The notes under the pieces: model-generated
Database searches by the model: none
Told to the model about the DNA's origin: nothing
What the model saw: the letters and a program-made list of their open reading frames with translations, nothing else
Translations under genes and position numbers: made by a program
In this document: positions 41,911-53,604 of the stretch, piece after piece
Position numbering within the stretch: the stretch's first letter is position 1
Layout of the letters: every line of letters starts with the position of its first letter
DNA from: Uranotaenia lowii
Lineage: Eukaryota > Arthropoda > Insecta > Diptera > Culicidae
Assembly (NCBI RefSeq): GCF_029784155.1
Contig: NC_073692.1
Coordinates: forward strand, 367,207,160-367,271,159
DNA length: 64,000 nucleotides
Reading direction: 5' to 3'

Positions 41911-44900
41911 ATGGCAAAAATGGCAAAAATGACAAAAATGACAAAAGTTATAAAAATGACATAAAATAACAAATATGACAAAAATGACAGAAATGACACA
42001 AATGACAGAAATGACAAAAATGACAACGATGACATAAATGACAAAATTGACAAAAATGACAAAAATGATATAAATAAAAAAAATAACAAAAATGACAAAA
42101 ATGACAAAAATGACAAAAATGACAAAAATGACAAAAATGACAAAAATGACAAAAATGACAAAAATGACAAAAATGACAAAAATGACAAAAATGACAAAAA
42201 TGACAAAAATGACAAAAATGACAAAAATGACAAAAATGACAAAAATGACAAAAATGACAAAAATGACAAAAATGACAAAAATGACAAAAATGGCAAAAAT
42301 GACAAAAGTTATAAAAATGACATAAAATAACAAATATGACAGAAATGACACAAATGACAGAAATGACAAAAATGACAACGATGACATAAATGACAAAATT
42401 GACAAAAATGACAAAAATGATATAAATAAAAAAAATGACAAAAATGACAAAAATGACAAAAATGACAAAAATGACAAAAATGACAAAAATGACAAAAATG
42501 ACAAAAATGACAAAAATGACAAAAATGACAAAAATGACAAAAATGACAAAAATGACAAAAATGACAAAAATGACAAAAATGACAAAAATGACAAAAATGA
42601 CAAATATGACAAAAATGACAAAAATGACAAAAATGACAAAAATGACAAAAATGACAAAAATGACAAAAATGACATAAATGACAAAAATGACATAAATGAC
42701 AAAAATGACAAAAATGACAAAAATGACAAAAATGACAAAAATGACAAAAATGACAAAAATGACAAGAATGACAAAAATGACAAAAATGACAAAAATGACA
42801 AAAATGACAAAAATGACAAAAATGACAAAAATGACAAAAATGACAAAAATGACAAAAATGACAAAAATGACAAAAATGACAAAAATGACAAAAATGACAA
42901 AAATGACAAAAATGACAAAAATGACAAAAATGACAAAAATGACAAAAATGACAAAAATGACAAAAAATGACAAAAATGACAAAAATGACATAAATGACAA
43001 AAATGACAAAAATGACAAAAATGACAAAAATGACAAAAATGACAAAAATGACAAAAATGACAAGAATGACAAAAATGACAAAAACTAAAAAATGACAAAA
43101 ATGACATAAATGTCAAAAATGACAAAAATGACAAAAATGACAAAAATGACAAAAATGACAAAAATGACAAAAATGACAAAAATGACAAAAATGACAAAAA
43201 TGACAAAAATGACAAAAATGACAAAAATGACAAAAATGACAAAAATGACAAAAATGACAAAAATGACAAAAATGACAAAAATGACAAAAATGACAAAAAT
43301 GACAAAAATGACAAAAATGACAAAAATGACAAAAATGACAAAAATGACAAAAATGACAAAAATGACAAAAATGACAAAAATGACAAAAATGACAAAAATG
43401 ACAAAAATGACAAAAATGACAAAAATGACAAAAATGACAAAAGTTATAAAAATGACATAAAATAACAAATATGACAAAAATGACAGAAATGACACAAATG
43501 ACAGAAATGACAACTATGACATAAATGACAAAATTGACAAAAATGACAAAAATGATATAAATAAAAAAAATGACAAAAATGATATAAATAAAAAAAATGA
43601 CAAAAATGGCAAAAATGACAAAAATGACAAAAATGACAAAAATGACAAAAATGACAAAAATGACAAAAATGACAAAAATGACAAAAATGACAAAAATGAC
43701 AAAAATGACAAAAATGACAAAAATGACAAAAATGACAAAAATGACAAAAATGACAAAAATGACAAAAATGACAAAAATGACAAAAATGACAAAAATGACA
43801 AAAATGACAAAAATGACAAAAATGACAAAAATGACAAAAATGACAAAAATGACAAAAATGACAAAAATGACAAAAATGACAAAAATGACAAAAATGACAA
43901 AAATGACAAAAATGACAAAAATGACAAAAATGACAAAAATGACAAAAATGACAAAAATGACAAAAATGACAAAAATGACAAAAATGACAAAAATGACAAA
44001 AATGACAAAAATGACAAAAATGACAAAAATGACAAAAATGACAAAAATGACAAAAATGACAAAAATGACAAAAATGACAAAAATGACAAAAATGACAAAA
44101 ATGACAAAAATGACAAAAATGACAAAAATGACAAAAATGACAAAAATGACAAAAATGACAAAAATGACAAAAATGACAAAAATGACAAAAATGACAAAAA
44201 TGACAAAAATGACAAAAATGACAAAAATGACAAAAATGACAAAAATGACAAAAATGACAAAAATGACAAAAATGACAAAAATGACAAAAATGACAAAAAT
44301 GACAAAAATGACAAAAATGACAAAAATGACAAAAATGACAAAAATGACAAAAATGACAAAAATGACAAAAATGACAAAAATGACAAAAATGACAAAAATG
44401 ACAAAAATGACAAAAATGACAAAAATGACAAAAATGACAAAAATGACAAAAATGACAAAAATGACAGAAATGACACAAATGACAGAAATGACAAAAATTT
44501 CAAAAATGACAAAAATGACAAAAAATGACAAAAATGACAAAAATGACAAAAATGACAAAAATGACAAAAATGACAAAAATGACAAAAATGACAAAAATGA
44601 CAAAAATGACAAAAATGACAAAAATGACAAAAATGACAAAAATGACAAAAATGACAAAAATGACAAGAATGACAAAAATGACAAAAATTTAAAAAATGAC
44701 AAAAATGACATAAATGTCAAAAATGACAAAAATGACAAAAATGACAAAAATGACAAAAATGACAAAAATGACAAAAATGACAAAAATGACAAAAATGACA
44801 AAAATGACAAAAATGACAAAAATGACAAATATGACAAAAATGACAAAAATGACAAAAATGACAAAAATGACAAAAATGACAAAAATGACAAAAATGACAA

Positions 44901-47900
44901 AAATGACAAAAATGACAAAAATGACAAAAATGACAAAAATGACAAAAATGACAAAAATGACAAAAATGACAAAAATGACAAAAATGACAAAAATGACAAA
45001 AATGACAAAAATGACAAAAATGACAAAAATGACAAAAATGACAAAAATGACAAAAATGACAAAAATGACAAAAATGACAAAAATGACAAAAATGACAAAA
45101 ATGACAAAAATGACAAAAATGACAAAAATGACAAAAATGACAAAAATGACAAAAATGACAAAAATGACAAAAATGACAAAAATGACAAAAATGACAAAAA
45201 TGACAAAAATGACAAAAATGACAAAAATGACAAAAATGACAAAAATGACAAAAATGACAAAAATGACAAAAATGACAAAAATGACAAAAATGACAAAAAT
45301 GACAAAAATGACAAAAATGACAAAAATGACAAAAATGACACAAATGACAAAAATGACAAAAATGACAAAAATGACAAAAATGACAAAAATGACAAAAATG
45401 ACAAAAATGACAAAAATGACAAAAATGACAAAAATGACAAAAATGACAAAAATGACAAAAATGACAAAAATGACAAAAATGACAAAAATGACAAAAATGA
45501 CAAAAATGACAAAAATGAAAAAAATGACAAAAATGACAAAAATGACAAAAATGACAAAAATGACAAAAATGACAAAAATGACAAAAATGACAAAAATGAC
45601 AAAAATGACAAAAATGACAAAAATGACAAAAATGACAAAAATGACAAAAATGACAAAAATGACAAAAATGACAAAAATGACAAAAATGACAAAAATGACA
45701 AAAATGACAAAAATGACAAAAATGACAAAAATGACACAAATGACAAAAATGACAAAAATGACAAAAATGACAAAAATGACAAAAATGACAAAAATGACAA
45801 AAATGACAAAAATGACAAAAATGACAAAAATGACAAAAATGACAAAAATGACAAATATGACAAAAATGACAAAAATGACAAAAATGACAAAAATGACAAA
45901 AATGACAAAAATGACAAAAATGACAAAAATGACAAAAATGACAAAAATGACAAAAATGACAAAAATGACAAAAATGACAAAAATGACAAAAATGACAAAA
46001 ATGACAAAAATGACAAAAATGACAAAAATGACAAAAATGACAAAAATGACAAAAATGACAAAAATGACAAAAATGACAAAAATGACAAAAATGACAAAAA
46101 TGACAAAAATGACAAAAATGACAAAAAATGACAAAAATGACAAAAATGACAAAAATGACAAAAATGACAAAAATGACAAAAATGACAAAAATGACAAAAA
46201 TGACAAAAATGACAAAAATGACAAAAATGACAAAAATGACAAAAATGACAAAAATGACAAAAATGACAAAAATGACAAATATGACAAAAATGACAAAAAT
46301 GACAAAAATGACAAAAATGACAAAAATGACAAAAATGACAAAAATGACAAAAATGACAAAAATGACAAAAATGACAAAAATGACAAAAATGACAAAAATG
46401 ACAAAAATGACAAAAATGACAAAAATGACAAAAATGACAAAAATGACAGAAATGACACAAATGACAGAAATGACAAAAATTTCAAAAATGACAAAAATGA
46501 CAAAAAATGACAAAAATGACAAAAATGACAAAAATGACATAAATGACAAAAATGACAAAAATGACAAAAATGACAAAAATGACAAAAATGACAAAAATGA
46601 CAAAAATGACAAAAATGACAAAAATTTAAAAAATGACAAAAATGACATAAATGTCAAAAATGACAAAAATGACATAAATGTCAAAAATGACAAAAATGAC
46701 AAAAATGACAAAAATGACAAAAATGACAAAAATGACAAAAATGACAAAAATGACAAAAATGACAAAAATGACAAAAATGACAAAAATGACAAAAATGACA
46801 AAAATGACAAAAATGACAAAAATGACAAAAATGACAAAAATGACAAAAATGACAAAAATGACAAAAATGACAAAAATGACAAAAATGACAAAAATGACAA
46901 AAATGACAAAAATGACAAAAATGACAAAAATGACAAAAATGACAAAAATGACAAAAATGACAAAAATGACAAAAATGACAAAAATGACAAAAATGACAAA
47001 AATGACAAAAATGACAAAAATGACAAAAATGACAAAAATGACAAAAATGACAAAAATGACAAAAATGACAAAAATGACAAAAATGACAAAAATGACAAAA
47101 ATGACAAAAATGACAAAAATGACAAAAATGACAAAAATGACAAAAATGACAAAAATGACAAAAATGACAAAAATGACAAAAATGACAAAAATGACAAAAA
47201 TGACAAAAATGACAAAAATGACAAAAATGACAAAAAATGACAAAAATGACAGAAATGACACAAATGACAGAAATGACAAAAATTTCAAAAATGACAAAAA
47301 TGACAAAAAATGACAAAAATGACAAAAATGACAAAAATGACATAAATGACAAAAATGACAAAATGACAAAAATGACAAAAATGACAAGAATGACAAAAAT
47401 GACAAAAATTTAAAAAATGACAAAAATGACATAAATGTCAAAAATGACAAAAATGACAAAAATGACAAAAATGACAAAAATGACAAAAATGACAAAAATG
47501 ACAAAAATGCCAAAAATGCATGACAAAAATGACAAAAATGACAAAAATGACAAAAATGACAAAAATGACAAAAATGACAAAAATGACAAAAATGACAAAA
47601 ATGACAAAAATGACAAAAATGACAAAAATGACAAAAATGACAAAAATGACAAAAATGACAAAAATGACAAAAATGACAAAAATGACAAAAATGACAAAAA
47701 TGACAAAAATGACAAAAATGACAAAAATGACAAAAATGACAAAAATGACAAAAATGACAAAAATGACAAAAATGACAAAAATGACAAAAATGACAAAAAT
47801 GACAAAAATGACAAAAATGACAAAAATGACAAAAATGACAAAAATGACAAAAATGACAAAAATGACAAAAATGACAAAAATGACAAAAATGACAAAAATG

Positions 47901-49186
47901 ACAAAAATGACAAAAATGACAAAAATGACAAAAATGACAAAAATGACAAAAATGACAAAAATGACAAAAATGACAAAAATGACAAAAATGACAAAAATGA
48001 CAAAAATGACAAAAATGACAAATATGACAAAAATGACAAAAATGACAAAAATGACAAAAATGACAAAAATGACAAAAATGACAAAAATGACAAAAATGAC
48101 AAAAATGACAAAAATGACAAAAATGACAAAAATGACAAAAATGACAAAAATGACAAAAATGACAAAAATGACAAAAATGACAAAAATGACAAAAATGACA
48201 ACAATGACAAAAATGACAAAAATGACAAAAATGACAAAAATGACAGAAATGACACAAATGACAGAAATGACAAAAATTTCAAAAATGACAAAAATGACAA
48301 AAAATGACAAAAATGACAAAAATGACAAAAATGACATAAATGACAAAAATGACAAAAATGACAAAAATGACAAAAATGACTAGAATGACAAAAATGACAA
48401 AAATTTAAAAAATGACAAAAATGACATAAATGTCAAAAATGACAAAAATGACAAAAATGACAAAAATGACAAAAATGACAAAAATGACAAAAATGACAAA
48501 AATGACAAAAATGACAAAAATGACAAAAATGACAAAAATGACAAAAATGACAAAAATGACAAAAATGACAAAAATGACAAAAATGACAAAAATGACAAAA
48601 ATGACAAAAATGACAAAAATGACAAAAATGACAAAAATGACAAAAATGACAAAAATGACAAAAATGACAAAAATGACAAAAATGACAAAAATGACAAAAA
48701 TGACAAAAATGACAAAAATGACAAAAATGACAAAAATGACAAAAATGACAAAAATGACAAAAATGACAAAAATGACAAAAATGACAAAAATGACAAAAAT
48801 GACAAAAATGACAAAAATGACAAAAATGACAAAAATGACAAAAATGACAAAAATGACAAAAATGACAAAAATGACAAAAATGACAAAAATGACAAAAATG
48901 ACAAAAATGACAAAAATGACAAAAATGACAAAAATGACAAAAATGACAAAAATGACAAAAATGACAAAAATGACAAAAATGACAAAAATGACAAAAATGA
49001 CAAAAATGACAAAAATGACAAAAATGACAAAAATGACAAAAATGACAAAAATGACAAAAATGACAAAAATGACAAAAATGACAAAAATGACACAAATGAC
49101 AAAAATGACAAATATGACAAAAATGACAAAAATGACAAAAATGACAAAAATGACAAAAATGACAAATATGACAAAAATGACAAAAA

Positions 49187-49339
49187 TGTTAAGTATAGCA
49201 ACCATCAGCTACGTGCTTAGTTACTGACAAACAGTAATCGCAGTAATCATTGACTTTAGTCTCAGTTAAAATTTTCACTTCCACTTTATCCATTACTGAA
49301 TAAACACATCTTTTTGTAAATGCTCTGCCTAATTCTTTA
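49187..49339 (+). repeat. 5' LTR of copia element
   Basis: Starts TGTTAAGTATAG and ends AATTCTTTA. It contains an AATAAA at 49299-49304 that could serve as polyadenylation signal. I saw no difference from the 3' LTR. Confidence 0.93.
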
Positions 49340-49353
49340 GGTTATGGGCCCAG
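49340..49353 (+). promoter_or_regulatory. Primer-binding site, tRNA-iMet internal fragment
   Basis: GGTTATGGGCCCAG directly follows the LTR. It is complementary to CTGGGCCCATAACC of the anticodon arm of insect initiator tRNA-Met. Drosophila copia is known to use a tRNA-iMet half molecule in this way, so minus-strand DNA synthesis is expected to start here. Confidence 0.85.
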
Positions 49354-49407
49354 AGTAAAAGGAAATAGTTCTTAGTTTTGTTCCGGAAGTAGAACGTGGT
49401 CAGCAAG

Positions 49408-50103
49408 ATGAGCGAAGAAAAGTTGTGGCTGTTTGACGGCACGAACTTCAGCAACTGGAAATTTCGTGTCGAGGTGCTGATGGAGGATAGAGGGCTGCTG
49501 CATTGTTTGACGGATGCCATAGAGGACGAGGAGTTTGCGAGGGATCTTCCGGAGGACTCCATCCAGGTGAAGGCCGAGAAGAAGAAGAAACTCAACGAGC
49601 GTCAGGCCCAAGACAGGAAATGTAAGAACCTTCTTATCCATCGTATCGGCGAAGACCAGTTGGACTACGTCAAGGATAAGCGAACCGCCAAGGACGCCTG
49701 GGACGCACTCTGTAATGCGTTTGAACGTGTCGGAATTGCCGGTAAGCTTTATCTCCGGAAGCAATTTCAAGAATTGCGACTGCTGGAAGGAGAGGACGTC
49801 AAGGCATACCTTCTGAAGTTCGAGAAGGTTCTACGAGAGCTGCGAGCGACTGGAGTGAATTTGGAAGAAGAAGACGTCGTTTGTCAGCTTTTGCTCTCAC
49901 TTCCAAAATCCTACGAGGCTCTGATCACAGCGGTGGAAACGATTCACCCGGATCGAAGTACGGTCATAGGCGAGTTGACTGCCCCGAAGCGGAAAAGGCT
50001 GGAAAATCCGTCGAGAAGAACCCCAAGTTTGCCTGGAAGTCCGGAAAGAAATCGAAAGGTGGTGCAAAAATGGCGGCTGAAAAAGAAATTTGTTTTCTGG
50101 TAA
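49408..50103 (+). CDS. gag: Copia Gag, C-terminally truncated and out of frame with Pol
   Basis: A 231-codon frame starts at the ATG at 49408 (A at -3; the upstream GTG is not a credible start). The product begins MSEEKLWLFDGTNFSNWKFR, typical of copia Gag (UBN2 type), with the capsid-like helical region through about residue 185 (SYEALITAVETIHPDR). After about 49950 this frame diverges into a Lys/Arg-rich tail without known similarity, while Gag-like sequence resumes in the Pol frame. Gag would form the virus-like particle. No complete zinc knuckle is present in either frame. Copia elements normally encode one Gag-Pol frame, so I infer a deletion near 49950-49960 whose length is not a multiple of three; a programmed frameshift is a less likely alternative. 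Confidence 0.85.
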   Translation: MSEEKLWLFDGTNFSNWKFRVEVLMEDRGLLHCLTDAIEDEEFARDLPEDSIQVKAEKKKKLNERQAQDRKCKNLLIHRIGEDQLDYVKDKRTAKDAWDALCNAFERVGIAGKLYLRKQFQELRLLEGEDVKAYLLKFEKVLRELRATGVNLEEEDVVCQLLLSLPKSYEALITAVETIHPDRSTVIGELTAPKRKRLENPSRRTPSLPGSPERNRKVVQKWRLKKKFVFW

Positions 50104-53100
50104 CCACGGGCAACGCAACGGCACTCTTAGCTCCTAGCAAGTCGACGAAAAAGTTTTCCTGGTTTCTTGACTCAGGAGCAACGGACCACATGGTCAACGA
50201 CAAGTCTTTTTTCGAAGAGCTTCATCCATTGAAGAACAAGATTCACATCGCTGTAGCCAAGTGTGGTGAGACGTTGGTTGCTGAATCGGCTGGAACAGTA
50301 CGTGTCAATATGATTGTCGACGGCGTGAAGAAACCGGGTACAGTAAAGGAAGTGCTGTATGTTCCTGGTCTGCAGTGCAATCTATTCTCGGTGCGTAGGT
50401 TGGAGGACGCTGGAATGGTGTTGAAAATTGCGGCTGGAAATGTGACGATCGAACTGGATGGCGAAATCATTTGCGTGGGACGAAGGTTGGGCCAGTTGTA
50501 CAGCTTGGATATGAGCCTACGCGAAATTAAATCGGAAGGGAATGCCATGGTAACAAGTAAAAACGAGTACGATTTATGGCATCGAAGGTTTGGACATCTT
50601 GGCGAGGCAAATATAAAGAAACTTTGGCAGTACGGCATGGTTGAAACGAAATCCGAAATCCCAAAATGGCCTGGTGGTACGGTTTGCGAGGTCTGCCTCA
50701 GTGGAAAGCAGACGAGACATCCGTTTCCGGTGAGCAGTGGTAAGCGATCAACACGTCTACTAGAATTGATACACTCCGACGTTTGTGGGCCGTTCAATCC
50801 GAAAACGTGGGATGGCAAACGTTATTTTGTCACGTTCATCGAAGATTTTAGCCATTTTACGGTGGTGTATCCAATAGCAACGAAGGATGAAGTGATGGAA
50901 AAGTTCAAGGAGTACAAGGCAGCAGCAACAGCTTATTTCGGGACGAAAATTTCCCGTCTTCGATGCGACAACGGTGGGGAGTATATGTCCGCTTCCTTCA
51001 AGAATTTTTGCCGCACCGAAGGGATTCAACTGGAGCCAACCGCACCGTACAGTCCGCAACAGAATGGAGCAGCTGAGCGGATGAACCGCACGTTGTTGGA
51101 GAGAGCGAGATCGATGTTGCAGGAAGCTGGCTTGCCGAAGGAAATGTGGGGTGAGGCGGTGAGTTCGGCTGCCTACATCCTGAACCGAAGTCCTACGTCT
51201 TCTGTGAACTGCAAGAAAACACCGTATGAAATTTGGTATGATCGGAAACCTGAGGTCGACAAAATGCGTGTTTTTGGTTCGGTGGCGTACACTTGGGTGC
51301 CGAAAGGAAAACGACACAAGTTGGACAGCAAGACGGAGAAAAACGTAATGGTTGGGTTCGCTCCCAATGGCTATCGAATTTGGGATCCAAGGAAACGCAA
51401 GCTGTTCATCTCAAGAGATGTGATTTTCGACGAAAATCTGAAATGGTCCAGTGTGATTCAAAAATCTTACCGTTATGTTGAACCTGCTACTGAAGATGAC
51501 GTCAAGCCCAGTGATGGACCAGAATCAAGCCCAGATAATGTTTTTCCAAGGCGTGGAGAAACACATGAACCGGAAATCCTTGAGGTGTCGAGCGAGCCTG
51601 GTGTGGACGAATCGGATCAATGTGCTGATGCGATGCAACCGGAAATGACGACTGATTCCGATTGCATGACCGATGACGAAGACAGCGATCCAGACTTCGC
51701 GCTCCCACCGCACCAAGAACGTGACAACTGTTCTACAGAAGTGTCAACGAGGCGCAGCGGTCGGGAGCGCACGCTCCCTGGTAAGTTGAAAGATTTCATT
51801 ACCAATTTTGGAGCCAATACTGCTGGTACTTATTTGTCAGGTTCCCCGATGGCGAGTGATGGTTCGATTCTGGCGTATGCGCTTAATGCAGAAGCGTATG
51901 TGGAAAACATTCCGACGACGATCGCTGAATTGAAGAAGCGTGACGATTGGGACGATTGGAAGAAGGCGATCGATAGTGAGATGCAATCCTTGAGCAAGAA
52001 CGAAACATGGGAGCTTGTTCCGAAGCCTGCCGGAAAGAATCTGGTGGAATGCAAGTGGGTTTTCCGAATCAAGCGTGACGAGGCTGGTAATGTTGACCGA
52101 TACAAGGCGAGGCTGGTGGCCAAAGGTTTTTCGCAGAGGAAAGGCTTCGACTACGACGAGACATATGCTCCTGTGGCGAAAATTGCAACCCTCAGAGTGC
52201 TGTTGGCGGTTGCAAATCAAATGGGACATCATGTGCACCAAATGGATGTCAAGACGGCGTTCCTTAACGGCATCCTGAAGGAAGAAATTTTCATGCGTCA
52301 GCCTGTTGGATTTGAGCGGGGAGGACCGCATCTCGTCTGTCGGTTGAGGAAGTCCTTGTATGGGCTAAAACAAGCACCGAGGAGTTGGAACGAGGAGTTC
52401 AACAAATTTGCGCTTCAAATAGGATTCCAACGTTCGAAGATCGACACCTGTCTCTACACGAAGAAAGACAAAACGAATGTTGTCTATTTGCTGCTGTACG
52501 TGGATGACATTTTGTTGGTCTCAAACAGTCGAGAGGAAGTCGTGGACATCAAATCCAAACTGTCTACGCGTTTTGAAATGTCGGACATGGGTCCGATAAA
52601 GCATTTTCTCGGGCTGAAGGTGGATTACGATCATACGCGTGGTCGAATGAAGATTAGTCAACCGAAATACGTCGTGAACCTGCTAAGCAGATTCAAAATG
52701 GCAGATTGCAAACCAAGCGCAACTCCATTGGAACCAAACCTAAAATTGAAGACCCGAAGTGTTGAGGAATTGACCAAGCAGCCGTTTCGGGAACTGATCG
52801 GTTGTTTGACCTATTTGGCTTTGGCTTCAAGACCAGACATCAGCGCAGCTGTGAATTACTTCAGCAGATTCCAATCGGCTCCTACCGATGTACACTGGAG
52901 TAATCTAAAACGGGTTTTGCGGTATCTAAAGCAAACGGTGAACTATGGATTGGAGTACCAACGGTCGGACGATGGCGAACCTTTGCGAGGATATGCCGAT
53001 GCTGACTGGGGAAACCTGGAAGACAGAAAATCGATATCTGGGAACGTGTTCAAAGTTTTTGGCAGTACCGTTTCCTGGATGACCCGAAAACAGAATTGTG

Positions 53101-53444
53101 TGGCATTATCGTCAACAGAGGCCGAATACATTTCGCTGAGCTATGCAATCTGCGAAAGTATTTGGTTACGGAACTTGTTGCTGGAACTGGATATCAAGAT
53201 CATCAAGCCCGTTCCGATGTTCGAAGATAACCAATCTTGCATTCGAATATCGGAGGAACCGAAGGAACACAAGCGAATGAAGCATGTTGACATCCGTTTT
53301 CACTTCATTCGTGAGAAGCTTCAAGATGGATTCTTCAAAATTATCTACGTACCTACAACGGATCAAATTGCGGATATATTTACCAAAGGACTGGCGAAAG
53401 GACCTTTCGAGAAGCTGCGATCCAAGCTGAGCTTATCTGGTTGA
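49881..53444 (+). CDS. pol: Copia Pol polyprotein (protease, integrase, RT, RNase H)
   Basis: The open frame is 1,187 codons; homology begins only near 49956, where KYGHRRVDCP (H29, C34) is the back half of a CCHC knuckle. The ATG at 49881 lies in Gag sequence read out of frame. Domains in order: aspartic protease DSGA (D97); GAG-pre-integrase HHCC zinc site (H234, H239, C269, C272); integrase D300, D363, E399 with 35 residues between the last two; a variable acidic linker (about 535-640); RT with D789 in MDVKTAFLNG and the YVDD box (D875, D876); RNase H with D1040 in YADADW, the STEAEY motif and D1116 in EDNQSC. It ends in GLAKGPFEKLRSKL before TGA. All catalytic residues are present. Expression is doubtful because Gag is in another frame. 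Confidence 0.93.
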   Translation: MSAFALTSKILRGSDHSGGNDSPGSKYGHRRVDCPEAEKAGKSVEKNPKFAWKSGKKSKGGAKMAAEKEICFLVTTGNATALLAPSKSTKKFSWFLDSGATDHMVNDKSFFEELHPLKNKIHIAVAKCGETLVAESAGTVRVNMIVDGVKKPGTVKEVLYVPGLQCNLFSVRRLEDAGMVLKIAAGNVTIELDGEIICVGRRLGQLYSLDMSLREIKSEGNAMVTSKNEYDLWHRRFGHLGEANIKKLWQYGMVETKSEIPKWPGGTVCEVCLSGKQTRHPFPVSSGKRSTRLLELIHSDVCGPFNPKTWDGKRYFVTFIEDFSHFTVVYPIATKDEVMEKFKEYKAAATAYFGTKISRLRCDNGGEYMSASFKNFCRTEGIQLEPTAPYSPQQNGAAERMNRTLLERARSMLQEAGLPKEMWGEAVSSAAYILNRSPTSSVNCKKTPYEIWYDRKPEVDKMRVFGSVAYTWVPKGKRHKLDSKTEKNVMVGFAPNGYRIWDPRKRKLFISRDVIFDENLKWSSVIQKSYRYVEPATEDDVKPSDGPESSPDNVFPRRGETHEPEILEVSSEPGVDESDQCADAMQPEMTTDSDCMTDDEDSDPDFALPPHQERDNCSTEVSTRRSGRERTLPGKLKDFITNFGANTAGTYLSGSPMASDGSILAYALNAEAYVENIPTTIAELKKRDDWDDWKKAIDSEMQSLSKNETWELVPKPAGKNLVECKWVFRIKRDEAGNVDRYKARLVAKGFSQRKGFDYDETYAPVAKIATLRVLLAVANQMGHHVHQMDVKTAFLNGILKEEIFMRQPVGFERGGPHLVCRLRKSLYGLKQAPRSWNEEFNKFALQIGFQRSKIDTCLYTKKDKTNVVYLLLYVDDILLVSNSREEVVDIKSKLSTRFEMSDMGPIKHFLGLKVDYDHTRGRMKISQPKYVVNLLSRFKMADCKPSATPLEPNLKLKTRSVEELTKQPFRELIGCLTYLALASRPDISAAVNYFSRFQSAPTDVHWSNLKRVLRYLKQTVNYGLEYQRSDDGEPLRGYADADWGNLEDRKSISGNVFKVFGSTVSWMTRKQNCVALSSTEAEYISLSYAICESIWLRNLLLELDIKIIKPVPMFEDNQSCIRISEEPKEHKRMKHVDIRFHFIREKLQDGFFKIIYVPTTDQIADIFTKGLAKGPFEKLRSKLSLSG

Positions 53445-53451
53445 GCGGGGA
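53443..53451 (+). promoter_or_regulatory. Polypurine tract of copia element
   Basis: GAGCGGGGA overlaps the pol stop codon and lies directly before the 3' LTR, the expected site for priming plus-strand DNA. Confidence 0.65.
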
Positions 53452-53604
53452 TGTTAAGTATAGCAACCATCAGCTACGTGCTTAGTTACTGACAAACAGT
53501 AATCGCAGTAATCATTGACTTTAGTCTCAGTTAAAATTTTCACTTCCACTTTATCCATTACTGAATAAACACATCTTTTTGTAAATGCTCTGCCTAATTC
53601 TTTA
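53452..53604 (+). repeat. 3' LTR of copia element
   Basis: Identical by eye to the 5' LTR, with AATAAA at 53564-53569. It is followed by AAAAA, the target duplication, and then by 9-bp satellite. Confidence 0.93.

Larger units (their letters stand above)
49187..53604 (+). mobile_element. Ty1/copia LTR retrotransposon inserted in the satellite
   Basis: This 4,418-bp element has identical 153-bp LTRs (offset 4,265 bp) and a 5-bp target duplication AAAAA (49182-49186 and 53605-53609). Removing it restores a continuous satellite monomer. It has a primer-binding site next to the left LTR, a purine-rich tract before the right LTR and the copia order protease, integrase, RT, RNase H. Its GC content is far above that of the array. 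Identical LTRs mean a recent insertion. A frame change in Gag suggests that this copy, or its donor, is defective. The LTR ends (TG...TA) depart from the usual TG...CA. Confidence 0.96.

Noticed and set aside
7254..49186. Telomeric or known centromeric satellite identity
   Set aside because: The unit is not a telomere-type G-rich repeat, and I know of no centromere satellite with this sequence. Sequence alone cannot settle location.
49897..53366. Minus-strand open frames across the copia element
   Set aside because: They are antisense shadows of gag and pol, with no independent motif.
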